Source of the DNA: an uncultured Veillonella sp.
GTDB lineage: Bacteria > Bacillota > Negativicutes > Veillonellales > Veillonellaceae
Length of the DNA stretch: 6,080 bases
Direction: 5' to 3'
Assembly: GCA_900549805.1 (NCBI GenBank)
Contig: URPV01000061.1
Location: 1-6,080 of the forward strand
In this document: in pieces, positions 1-5,959 of the stretch
Position numbering within the stretch: position 1 is the first letter of the stretch
How the letters are laid out: every line of letters starts with the position of its first letter
Position numbers and translations under genes: made by a program
Notes under the pieces: generated by a model
What the model was told of the DNA's origin: nothing
What the model saw: only the letters and a program-made list of their open reading frames with translations
Database searches by the model: none

Positions 1-1188
1 ACCAGAGATGATCCGATTCTTAAGCTTGTTATAGAGCTTGTAATAGTGTTGACCATTCTCAGTGAGTGTTAAATTGGGATTGAGCTTAATGGTGATAGGT
101 TCAATCGGTTCTGCTAGAACATTATCTAATTCGATGGATTCTTGGTAGCGAATCGTTTGATAGGCATTAATTATGAGAAGATCCCCATACAGTTTGTAGG
201 TGTCCTTCTTGTCAGTGTCAGCCAGTTCTTTTTGGATTTTTTCGTGCCGTAGGACTTCTTTTTTTATGGCTGCCTTGAGTAATTTTTCCAACTCCTTGTC
301 AGAGGTATGGATAGATCCTTTATGGACTATGTCTTGGCTGATAGCTTGGGATATATCGTCATAAGTCTTGAGTAAGGTTTGCCCTTGGCTAAGGGGAAGG
401 ACTGATAGGAGTTCTTTGCCTTTGGTATCTTGGTAGACGTACAGGCGTTGACTGCTTTCTACTTCTTGCCGGAAGGCAAAAAGTATGTGAGCTATGCGGT
501 TCCAATCATCGTGGCTATAGGTAGAGACATCCTCTTGACCGCTTTTTCCTAAGCGGTGTAGGAGCTCATTAAAGTGAACTTTACCAAAGCCATTTAAGAT
601 GGCCCGAATGCTATCGCCTAGGGTGTCCTGATGGAAGGAAATAAGAAGGTCTTTGATCTCCTCTTGATTGAATTCTAAAATGGACCCTCGGTTGGCATTA
701 GGGGGCAGCTCGTAGGCTAACTTAGGACCAATGGTCCGTTCCCGATTCATAAGGGGATTAACGTGAACAAGGGATTCAAGGATGATTCCATCTTGGACGA
801 AAATAGCATTGGAATACTTGCCCATAAGTTCTATGTAAACCTGGGTGGTAATGATATCTCCGTTCAGGGCTAATTTATCTAAGGAAATAGAGAAAATCCG
901 GTCACCATTAATTTGTTCCACCTGGGTAATTCGTGCCCCTTCCAAGTGCTTACGGAGGAACATAATGAGGCCCGTCGGTTCCTTAGGTAGGTCCGAGAGG
1001 GGGTCAGAGAGGTAGAGGGCTGGTGCATTGCCCACAGTGATAACCAAGTCTTGGTTACCCTGGTTGGTATGGGTCTTAAAGACTAAGCTAGTTTTATCTA
1101 TTTGATAAAGTTTTTGCACTTGTCCGCCTTGGAGCTTATCTTGAAGCTGACCTTTAAGGACTGACATAGCAAGACCATCGAGATTCAT
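1..1188 (-). CDS. rqcH: RqcH/Rqc2-like NFACT protein (FbpA family), N-terminal part, cut by left window edge
   Basis: This is an open frame of exactly 396 codons, read leftwards from ATG at 1188-1186 and running off the window without a stop. I translated it by hand. The N-terminus (MNLDGL), an 'LRKHLEGARI' block at residues 78-87, a 'GDRI' block at 95-98, 'ELMGKYSNAI' at 120-129 and 'YKLYGDLL' at 331-338 are typical of the NFACT-N region. Asp96-Arg97 match the DR motif (D97/R98 in Bacillus subtilis RqcH) known to be needed for tRNA recruitment. A charged helical stretch at about 296-330 fits the start of the coiled-coil arm. Family members are about 570-590 residues, so the rest of the arm and the NFACT-R domain lie outside the window. 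Known role: RqcH binds obstructed 50S subunits and directs C-terminal alanine tailing of stalled nascent chains. Older annotations call this family fibronectin-binding protein FbpA. The start is supported by AAAGGAGG at 1201-1194, five bases upstream of ATG. The family call is firm; the alanine-tailing function is inferred from the family. Confidence 0.93.
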   Translation of the reverse strand, partial: MNLDGLAMSVLKGQLQDKLQGGQVQKLYQIDKTSLVFKTHTNQGNQDLVITVGNAPALYLSDPLSDLPKEPTGLIMFLRKHLEGARITQVEQINGDRIFSISLDKLALNGDIITTQVYIELMGKYSNAIFVQDGIILESLVHVNPLMNRERTIGPKLAYELPPNANRGSILEFNQEEIKDLLISFHQDTLGDSIRAILNGFGKVHFNELLHRLGKSGQEDVSTYSHDDWNRIAHILFAFRQEVESSQRLYVYQDTKGKELLSVLPLSQGQTLLKTYDDISQAISQDIVHKGSIHTSDKELEKLLKAAIKKEVLRHEKIQKELADTDKKDTYKLYGDLLIINAYQTIRYQESIELDNVLAEPIEPITIKLNPNLTLTENGQHYYKLYNKLKNRIISG

Positions 1189-1300
1189 AGGGGCCTCCTT
1201 TCAATAGTATTAGTATACCTGTTTTTATGGGTCTCTGAAAGTGTTACAATAGGCATACAAGAGTAAGTAAATCTGTAACCTAGGGAATCGAGGGAGATTC
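1189..1300. promoter_or_regulatory. Divergent intergenic region between rqcH and yicC with two overlapping candidate promoters
   Basis: Minus strand: TATACT (1217-1212) lies 17 bases from TTTCAG (1240-1235), a good -10 with a weak -35. It would start transcription near 1205, almost at the rqcH ribosome binding site (AAAGGAGG, 1201-1194). Plus strand: TACAAT (1245-1250) lies 17 bases from TTTTTA (1222-1227), again with a weak -35. It would give a leader of about 43 bases before yicC, whose ribosome binding site is AGGGAG at 1291-1296. The two promoter footprints share 1222-1240. The motifs were found by eye; no start sites are known. Confidence 0.55.
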
Positions 1301-2182
1301 ATGAAGTCTATGACAGGTTTTGGGCGTGCTACCGTTGAAGAAGATGGTTTGTCATGTACCCTAGAAATTAAGAGCGTCAATGCTCGCTATTGTGATATCT
1401 TTATCAAATCTAATAGTCGCATAGGTTCTGTGGAGGGGGACTTACGACAACTAATTTCTTCCTATATTCAAAGGGGGAAGGTCGATGTTCTGGTGACTTT
1501 ACAAGAGGTCGGCGAACGTCAGCAATCTATGACCATCAATAGGGCCTTGAAGAATCAGGTTTGCCAGATGCTGGTAGAGGAGGGATTCTATACTTCTCCC
1601 GAGGAAGTTCCACTTGCTGCGGTCATGCAGATTGCTCCTGATTGGATCCAACGGACTGATCAAGGTAGAGATGATGAAAACCTTAAAGCTATCATGTTAG
1701 CTGCTGCCAAGCCAGCGCTAGAACAGCTTTCAACCATGCGGTGCCGAGAAGGGGAGATTATAGGATCCGATGTGTGTGACCGTCTAGGAAACATGAAATC
1801 CATGATTGATCTTATCGATGATCGTAAGCAAAAGGCTATTGATAATTACAGTAGATACCTAAAGGAACGAATTCAAGAACTACTAGCTGATACTGACCTT
1901 ACTATCAATGAGGACCGCTTCCTTCAAGAGGTGGCCATGTTGGCTGACAAGACGGATATTACTGAAGAAATTGTAAGATTCAGGTCTCATGTGATACAAT
2001 TGAAAAATACACTAGCACAATCGAATTCTATCGGCCGCAAGTTGGATTTTATTATTCAAGAGATGAATAGAGAGGTCAATACCATGGGCTCGAAGGCATC
2101 GGATGCGACCATAACGGATTGTGTGGTTCAGCTCAAATGTGAGCTGGAAAAAGTGAGAGAACAAATACAAAATGTAGAATAA
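1301..2182 (+). CDS. yicC: YicC/YloC family endoribonuclease
   Basis: The product is 293 residues, close to the usual ~290 of the family (E. coli YicC is 287). It begins with MKSMTGFGRA, the near-invariant start of YicC proteins, so the ATG at 1301 is secure; AGGGAG at 1291-1296 is the ribosome binding site. The N-terminal YicC-like domain covers about residues 1-155. The C-terminal DUF1732 domain (about 208-293) carries 'ADKTDITEE', 'GRKLDF' at 245-250, 'QEMNRE' at 253-258, 'GSKASD' at 263-268 and a closing 'LEKVREQIQNVE', all typical. Known for the family: E. coli YicC is an endoribonuclease linked to small-RNA (RyhB) decay; in Bacillus the orthologue is yloC. The substrate here is unknown. 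It is the first gene of the plus-strand cluster, 37 bases before gmk. In Bacillus a small gene, remA, sits between yloC and gmk; it is absent here. Confidence 0.93.
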   Translation: MKSMTGFGRATVEEDGLSCTLEIKSVNARYCDIFIKSNSRIGSVEGDLRQLISSYIQRGKVDVLVTLQEVGERQQSMTINRALKNQVCQMLVEEGFYTSPEEVPLAAVMQIAPDWIQRTDQGRDDENLKAIMLAAAKPALEQLSTMRCREGEIIGSDVCDRLGNMKSMIDLIDDRKQKAIDNYSRYLKERIQELLADTDLTINEDRFLQEVAMLADKTDITEEIVRFRSHVIQLKNTLAQSNSIGRKLDFIIQEMNREVNTMGSKASDATITDCVVQLKCELEKVREQIQNVE

Positions 2183-2189
2183 TTTCTAC
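2174..2189 (+). repeat. Small inverted repeat over the yicC stop codon
   Basis: GTAGAA (2174-2179) and TTCTAC (2184-2189) are perfectly complementary with a 4-base loop (TAAT) that contains the yicC stop codon. A flanking U-G pair (2173/2190) could extend the stem. No T-tract follows, so it does not look like a terminator. It could be chance or a weak RNA hairpin between yicC and gmk. Confidence 0.3.
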
Positions 2190-2219
2190 GCCATTGTTCA
2201 ATAAGTTTAGGAGCTGAGC

Positions 2220-2849
2220 ATGTCAGATAGAGGGTTACTCATTGTCTTATCCGGCCCCTCTGGGGCAGGTAAGGGAACTATTTGTTCCCGTTTACGCGCG
2301 GAAATGCCTAATTTGACATATTCCGTGTCTATGACTACGCGACAGCCTCGTGTAGGCGAAGTGGAAGGGGTTAATTACTTTTTCCGCGATAAAGAGGAAT
2401 TTGAAGAACTCCTCAAAGAAGACGCCTTTCTTGAATATGCAAAGGTATACGATAACTATTATGGAACGCCAAAGAAGCATGTGATGGATCTCCTAGATCA
2501 AGGTAAGAGCGTTCTCCTTGAAATAGATATTCAAGGGGCTATGCAGGTGAAAGAGCGTTATAGTGATGCTATTTTTATCTACATTGTGCCGCCGTCCTTG
2601 ACGGAATTGTCCGCTCGGCTACGAGGGCGAGCTACCGATTCTGAAGAGGTCATCGACAAGCGTTTGTCCTTGGCTTGTTCCGAATTAGCTTTGGCCCATC
2701 GCTACGATTACATCGTTGTTAATGACGATTTAGATGAGGCGACGGAGAAAACCGCTTCCATTTTACGGGCGGAATCTTGTAAAATTAGTCGTAACAAAGA
2801 AAAAATTCAGTTTATTTACAAACAGTACATGGATAGCAAGGAGAGTTGA
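2220..2849 (+). CDS. gmk: Guanylate kinase
   Basis: This 209-residue cytosolic enzyme phosphorylates GMP (and dGMP) to GDP with ATP and feeds GTP, dGTP and (p)ppGpp synthesis. The P-loop 'SGPSGAGKGT' is at residues 11-20. The GKG form, in place of GKS/GKT, is common in Firmicutes guanylate kinases. The GMP-binding region runs from 'SMTTRQPRVGEVEGVNYFF' (about 37-55: Ser37, Arg41, Arg44, Tyr53), through Glu72 and Tyr81, to 'EIDIQGA' at 101-107. The arginine-rich lid is about 132-148. The length is normal for the family. The start is supported by AGGAG at 2209-2213, six bases before ATG. The gene is followed after only five bases by rpoZ, and the ribosome binding site of rpoZ lies in its last codons. 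The gmk-rpoZ pair is conserved widely in bacteria, often next to spoT or coaBC. Confidence 0.97.
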   Translation: MSDRGLLIVLSGPSGAGKGTICSRLRAEMPNLTYSVSMTTRQPRVGEVEGVNYFFRDKEEFEELLKEDAFLEYAKVYDNYYGTPKKHVMDLLDQGKSVLLEIDIQGAMQVKERYSDAIFIYIVPPSLTELSARLRGRATDSEEVIDKRLSLACSELALAHRYDYIVVNDDLDEATEKTASILRAESCKISRNKEKIQFIYKQYMDSKES

Positions 2850-2854
2850 TCATT

Positions 2855-3067
2855 ATGATGGTAGAACCTAGACTTACAGAACTTGAAAAACGCGTTGATA
2901 GCAAGTATACATTGGTGTCTTTAGCAGCTAAACGGGCCCGTCAATTGATTGATGGCGACCAATGCTTGGCAGCTGTACATCCAACTGAAAAGCCTGTATC
3001 CTTGGCTATGCATGAAATTGCAGAAGATAAAATTGGATACATCCGTACAACAGAAGGTATTAAATAA
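2855..3067 (+). CDS. rpoZ: RNA polymerase omega subunit
   Basis: The product is a 70-residue omega subunit, which binds the C-terminal part of beta-prime and helps RNA polymerase assembly and stability. The family core is clear: 'EPRLTELEKRVDSKYTLVSLAAKRARQL' at about residues 4-31 and 'KPVSLAMHEIAEDKI' at 46-60. The frame also opens at a TTG (2846-2848) that overlaps the gmk stop, but that codon is only two bases from the ribosome binding site AAGGAG (2838-2843) and would add the unlikely residues MII. ATG at 2855 is 11 bases away, so I chose it; ATG at 2858 is also possible and shortens the protein by one residue. The gene is co-transcribed with gmk by position. Confidence 0.93.
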   Translation: MMVEPRLTELEKRVDSKYTLVSLAAKRARQLIDGDQCLAAVHPTEKPVSLAMHEIAEDKIGYIRTTEGIK

Positions 3068-3087
3068 TATCTCTATAGGTAATTTGT

Positions 3088-3111
3088 GAAACCTGGCCTT
3101 GGTCAGGTTTC
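3088..3111 (+). terminator. Terminator-like hairpin between rpoZ and coaBC
   Basis: The arms GAAACCTGGC (3088-3097) and GTCAGGTTTC (3102-3111) pair over ten positions, one of them G-U, around a 4-base loop (CTTG). The following bases (CTCTTCGTTCT) are pyrimidine-rich but have no run of T, so this would be a weak or partial intrinsic terminator, or a processing/stability element. It ends 22 bases before the coaBC ATG and 13 bases before its ribosome binding site. The hairpin is seen; the function is inferred. Confidence 0.45.
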
Positions 3112-3133
3112 TCTTCGTTCTAGTGAGGTTGTT

Positions 3134-4345
3134 ATGGTTCAGTCACTCCAGGATAAACATATCATCGTCGGCGTTACCGGCGGTATTGCAGCTTATAAGG
3201 CCATCGAAGTGGTATCGCGGCTACGTAAGAAGGGGGCACATGTTAAGGTTGTCATGACGGAACACGCCACCCATATTGCTACGCCCATGACTTTTGGCGA
3301 AATATCTGGCCATCCCGTGGCCATGGATATGTGGGAGGAAATCCATGATTGGAATGTGGAGCATATAGCACTAGCTACTTGGGCGGACGCCTACTTAGTG
3401 GTTCCCGCTACAGCTAATATAATAGGTAAGATATATAACGGTATTGCTGATGATATGCTATCGACTACCATCATGGCTACAGAGGCTCCTAAGTTTATTT
3501 GTCCTGCGATGAATAGTGGTATGTATCGGAATCCTATTGTTCAACGTAATATCACGGGCCTCAGAAACTTAGGCTACCATTTTCTAGAACCTGATACTGG
3601 CTGGTTGGCTTGTGGTGTTACGGACATAGGTCGCCTTCCAGATCCAGAAAAGATTGTGGCTTGGTTGGAGGCTAACTTGGTGGGCCAAACCTATGACCTA
3701 TCTAAGCTAAAGGGTAAAACAATACTCATTACTGCCGGTGGTACTCAAGAGGCTATTGACCCTGTCCGTTATATCGGCAATCATTCGTCTGGTAAAATGG
3801 GCTATGCCTTAGCACAGGCAGCACAAGCGGCAGGGGCAAAGACTATTTTGGTATCGGCCCCTACTAAACTACCAGTTCCAAGCGGGGTAGACTTTGTCGG
3901 GGTGGATTCCGCCCAAACCATGAAGGAGGCTGTAGAAGCGCGTTATGACCAGGTGGATGTGGTTATTATGGCAGCAGCAGTGGCAGATTTTCGGGTTGCT
4001 CATGTAGAAGATCACAAGATCAAGAAGATGGAATCATTGACCTTGAAATTGATTAAAAACCCAGATATTTTAGAGTCGCTAGGTAAGACTAAAAGTCATC
4101 AAATTTTAGTAGGCTTTGCAGCGGAAACCCAAAATCTAGTGGCCTATGGTCAAGCTAAGGTGGCCAAAAAGAATTTAGACATGTTAGTGGCTAATGACGT
4201 ATCTAAATCAGATGGCGGCTTTAATGTAGACACCAATGAAGGTTACATCCTCTATCCAGATGGTGGTCAAGAGGTTATTCCTCACATGACTAAGGTCCAA
4301 ATGGCTGCCCATATTTTAGCGGCTCTTTCACGGATTATTGATTAA
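3134..4345 (+). CDS. coaBC: Bifunctional phosphopantothenoylcysteine decarboxylase / phosphopantothenate-cysteine ligase
   Basis: This fused enzyme makes two successive steps of coenzyme A synthesis: CoaB joins cysteine to 4'-phosphopantothenate using CTP, and the FMN-dependent CoaC decarboxylates the product to 4'-phosphopantetheine. The CoaC half (about 1-190) shows 'GVTGGIAAYKA' (13-23), the catalytic His77 in 'EHIALATWAD', 'PAMN' at 124-127 and 'ACG' at 159-161 with Cys160 of the substrate clamp. The CoaB half (about 193-403) shows 'ILITAGGTQEAIDPVRYIGN', then 'HSSGKMG' (217-223) with Asn216, 'AAAVADFR' (280-287), 'KIKK' (295-298) and 'GFAAET' (327-332). All key residues are present. The frame is open from GTG at 3086, but ATG at 3134 is preferred: GAGG (3125-3128) is five bases upstream, family alignment starts there, and the GTG region is hairpin sequence. 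The length of 403 is typical. Confidence 0.95.
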   Translation: MVQSLQDKHIIVGVTGGIAAYKAIEVVSRLRKKGAHVKVVMTEHATHIATPMTFGEISGHPVAMDMWEEIHDWNVEHIALATWADAYLVVPATANIIGKIYNGIADDMLSTTIMATEAPKFICPAMNSGMYRNPIVQRNITGLRNLGYHFLEPDTGWLACGVTDIGRLPDPEKIVAWLEANLVGQTYDLSKLKGKTILITAGGTQEAIDPVRYIGNHSSGKMGYALAQAAQAAGAKTILVSAPTKLPVPSGVDFVGVDSAQTMKEAVEARYDQVDVVIMAAAVADFRVAHVEDHKIKKMESLTLKLIKNPDILESLGKTKSHQILVGFAAETQNLVAYGQAKVAKKNLDMLVANDVSKSDGGFNVDTNEGYILYPDGGQEVIPHMTKVQMAAHILAALSRIID

Positions 4346-4475
4346 ATTGCGAGGCAGTCTACGTGTTTGCTATTTAGCAAGCCTACAAAGTCGACCTTGG
4401 CCTATGCGGAAAAACTAGTAACTAAAGAGGAGTGTAATGATAGGTTAATAAAGTAATGATTGTGACATAAAACAC
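4346..4475. other. Gene-free spacer after coaBC
   Basis: No open frame of useful length, tRNA or known RNA was recognised here. A 7-base-pair hairpin (4365-4371 with 4376-4382, loop ATTT) lies just after coaBC but has no T-tract, so I do not call it a terminator. A good ribosome-binding-like sequence (AGAGGAG, 4426-4432) is followed by ATG at 4437, but the frame stops after three codons (Met-Ile-Gly). The region may be a remnant of lost sequence or simply the 3' untranslated region of the coaBC transcript. Confidence 0.5.
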
Positions 4476-4504
4476 TTGCTTTTAGGTAAAAAAAACTCTA
4501 TAAT
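4476..4504 (+). promoter_or_regulatory. metK promoter
   Basis: A perfect -10 TATAAT (4499-4504) lies 17 bases from TTGCTT (4476-4481), with an A-rich spacer. The predicted start is near 4510-4512, just at the 5' end of the SAM-I leader. That position fits the aptamer that follows and supports the call. Confidence 0.8.
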
Positions 4505-4508
4505 TACC

Positions 4509-4649
4509 TCGTTAACTCATCTAGAGTAGTGGAGGGACAGGCCCTGTGAAACTACAGCAACCCACCCCTAAGGGGAAAGGTGCTAATTCCGACGGCAATT
4601 TTGCCGCAAGATGGGAAGGTCCTTCATGAGCTAACGAAGGACCTTTTTT
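4509..4649 (+). ncRNA. SAM-I (S-box) riboswitch leader of metK
   Basis: This is a cis-acting RNA that senses S-adenosylmethionine and stops transcription when it is plentiful. The conserved core is present in order: CTCATC (P1, 4516-4521), TAGAG, GTAGT (P2, 4526-4530), the kink-turn strand GGAGGGA (4531-4537), GGCCC (4540-4544), TGAA and ACTAC (P2 return, 4551-4555), then GCAACC, P3 (about 4560-4581, with CCCC/GGGG inside), GCTAATTCC (4582-4590), P4 (CGGCA 4593-4597 / TGCCG 4602-4606) and the P1 return strand GATGGG (4610-4615). An intrinsic terminator follows at once. The logic is feedback: SAM bound, P1 closed, terminator formed, metK off. Unusually, the 5' P1 region (4509-4520) can also pair with the terminator loop (4626-4637), suggesting the antiterminator. 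The family is certain from the motifs; the switching scheme is inference. Confidence 0.96.
4616..4649 (+). terminator. Riboswitch-controlled intrinsic terminator of metK
   Basis: AAGGTCCTTC (4616-4625) pairs perfectly over ten bases with GAAGGACCTT (4636-4645), with the 10-base loop ATGAGCTAAC and a run of six T at 4644-4649. It lies immediately after the last P1 base and before the metK ribosome binding site, which is the standard position for an S-box expression platform. Confidence 0.92.
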
Positions 4650-4665
4650 CGTATAGGAGGAAATA

Positions 4666-5856
4666 ATGGCAGATAAACATATGTTCTTTACATCTGAATC
4701 CGTAACGGAAGGTCATCCTGATAAAATTGCTGACCAAATCTCCGATGCTGTATTGGATGCAATCATCGCAAAAGATCCACATGCGCGCGTAGCTTGTGAA
4801 ACATTGGTGACGACTGGTCTCGTTCACGTAGTAGGTGAAATTTCTACTAATACATATGTGGATATTCCTCGCATTGCTCGTGATACCATTCGCGATATCG
4901 GATATACCCGTGCTAAATACGGCTTTGATTGCGATACTTGTGGCATTTTGGTATCCCTTGACGAACAATCCGCTGATATCGCTATGGGCGTTGACGATTC
5001 CTTGGAAGTTAAAGAAGGTCATGCAGAAGCCTTTGATAAAATTGGCGCTGGTGACCAAGGCATGATGTTTGGCTATGCATCTAATGAAACACCTGAATTG
5101 ATGCCTATGCCAATCTCTTTAGCCCATCGCTTGTCCCGTCAATTGTCTGCAGTACGTAAGGATAACACCTTATCCTATCTCCGCCCAGACGGCAAGACGC
5201 AAGTGACGGTAGAATATGTAAATGGTGTGCCTAAGCGCATTGATACCATTGTTATTTCTACACAACATAGCCCAGAAGTAACACGGGAACAAATTGAAAA
5301 AGACTTGAAAAAATACGTCATTGATGCTGTACTTCCAGCAGACTTTGTTGATGAAAATACCAAATATTTCATCAATCCAACTGGTCGTTTCGTAATAGGT
5401 GGCCCGCATGGTGATGCAGGTTTGACTGGCCGTAAGATTATTGTTGATACTTATGGTGGTATGGCTCGTCATGGCGGCGGTGCTTTCTCCGGTAAAGATC
5501 CATCTAAGGTTGACCGTTCTGCCGCTTATGCTACTCGCTATGTGGCTAAAAATATTGTAGCTGCTGGTTTGGCAGATCGTTGCGAAGTGCAAGTTGCGTA
5601 TGCTATCGGCGTTGCAAAACCAGTATCCGTATTAGTGGATACCTTCGGCACCGCAAAAGTATCGGAAGAAAAAATTCAAGAACTCATCAAGAAACACTTT
5701 GACTTGCGTCCAGCAGGTATCATTGAAATGCTTGATCTCTTAAAACCTCATTACCGCAAGACTGCTGCTTATGGTCATTTCGGCCGTACAGATGTGGACC
5801 TTCCTTGGGAACGCACTGATAAAGCAGACATTCTTCGTAAAGAAGCAGGATTATAA
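4666..5856 (+). CDS. metK: S-adenosylmethionine synthetase (methionine adenosyltransferase)
   Basis: This 396-residue cytosolic enzyme makes S-adenosylmethionine, the main methyl donor, from ATP and methionine, releasing phosphate and pyrophosphate. The N-terminal 'FTSESVTEGHPDK' (8-20) contains the catalytic His17 and Lys20. The first signature 'GAGDQG' is at 127-132, followed by the active-site loop region. 'GPHGDAGLTGRK' (246-257) and the second signature 'GGGAFSGKD' (270-278) with the following 'PSKVDRSAAYA' are intact. The length is that of the family. ATG at 4666 has a strong ribosome binding site, AGGAGG at 4655-4660, five bases upstream. The gene has its own promoter, SAM-I riboswitch and terminator, so it is probably a single-gene transcript repressed by its own product. 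It sits between coaBC and priA, which are neighbours in Bacillus. Confidence 0.98.
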   Translation: MADKHMFFTSESVTEGHPDKIADQISDAVLDAIIAKDPHARVACETLVTTGLVHVVGEISTNTYVDIPRIARDTIRDIGYTRAKYGFDCDTCGILVSLDEQSADIAMGVDDSLEVKEGHAEAFDKIGAGDQGMMFGYASNETPELMPMPISLAHRLSRQLSAVRKDNTLSYLRPDGKTQVTVEYVNGVPKRIDTIVISTQHSPEVTREQIEKDLKKYVIDAVLPADFVDENTKYFINPTGRFVIGGPHGDAGLTGRKIIVDTYGGMARHGGGAFSGKDPSKVDRSAAYATRYVAKNIVAAGLADRCEVQVAYAIGVAKPVSVLVDTFGTAKVSEEKIQELIKKHFDLRPAGIIEMLDLLKPHYRKTAAYGHFGRTDVDLPWERTDKADILRKEAGL

Positions 5857-5864
5857 TCAGATCT

Positions 5865-5903
5865 TAAGCCCCCTAAGAGCTTTTTCTTAGGGGGCTTATT
5901 TTT
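5865..5903 (+). terminator. Intrinsic terminator of metK
   Basis: TAAGCCCCCTAAGA (5865-5878) and TCTTAGGGGGCTTA (5885-5898) form a perfect 14-base-pair stem with a 6-base loop (GCTTTT), followed by five T (5899-5903). It begins nine bases after the metK stop. This is a strong, GC-rich terminator and should isolate metK from priA. Confidence 0.95.
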
Positions 5904-5930
5904 GTCTAGACCTAGGCAAAATGCTATAAT
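5902..5930 (+). promoter_or_regulatory. priA promoter with extended -10
   Basis: TATAAT (5925-5930) is preceded by TGC (5922-5924), making an extended -10, and lies 17 bases from TTGTCT (5902-5907). The -35 overlaps the last bases of the metK terminator T-tract. The predicted start near 5937 would leave a leader of about 20-25 bases before priA. Confidence 0.75.
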
Positions 5931-5959
5931 AAAAAGACTTAATTAAGGAGGTGGACTAG

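Noticed and set aside
2292..2480. Minus-strand open frame of 62 codons inside gmk
   Set aside because: It is antisense to a well-conserved gmk, shows no family resemblance and has no ribosome binding site that I can see; it is a shadow frame.
3086..3133. Longer coaBC form from GTG at 3086 (16 extra residues)
   Set aside because: The extra segment is encoded by the hairpin sequence, matches no CoaBC N-terminus and has no ribosome binding site at suitable distance, while ATG at 3134 has GAGG five bases upstream.
4365..4382. Hairpin after coaBC as an intrinsic terminator
   Set aside because: The stem is short and AT-rich and is followed by CTACAAAG, not by a T-tract.
4624..5058. Minus-strand open frame of 144 codons across the metK start and riboswitch terminator
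   Set aside because: It lies opposite highly conserved metK codons, its protein is rich in Ile, Phe, Cys and Ser as expected of an antisense shadow, and it runs through the terminator stem.
4835..5065. Plus-strand 76-codon frame inside metK resembling a hydrophobic small protein
   Set aside because: It is an out-of-frame reading of metK; the hydrophobicity comes from the frame shift of Asp/Ile-rich codons, and there is no separate ribosome binding site.
5170..5592. Two minus-strand frames (5170-5592 and 5175-5375) inside metK
   Set aside because: They overlap each other in different frames, lie antisense to conserved MetK motifs, and show no recognisable domain.
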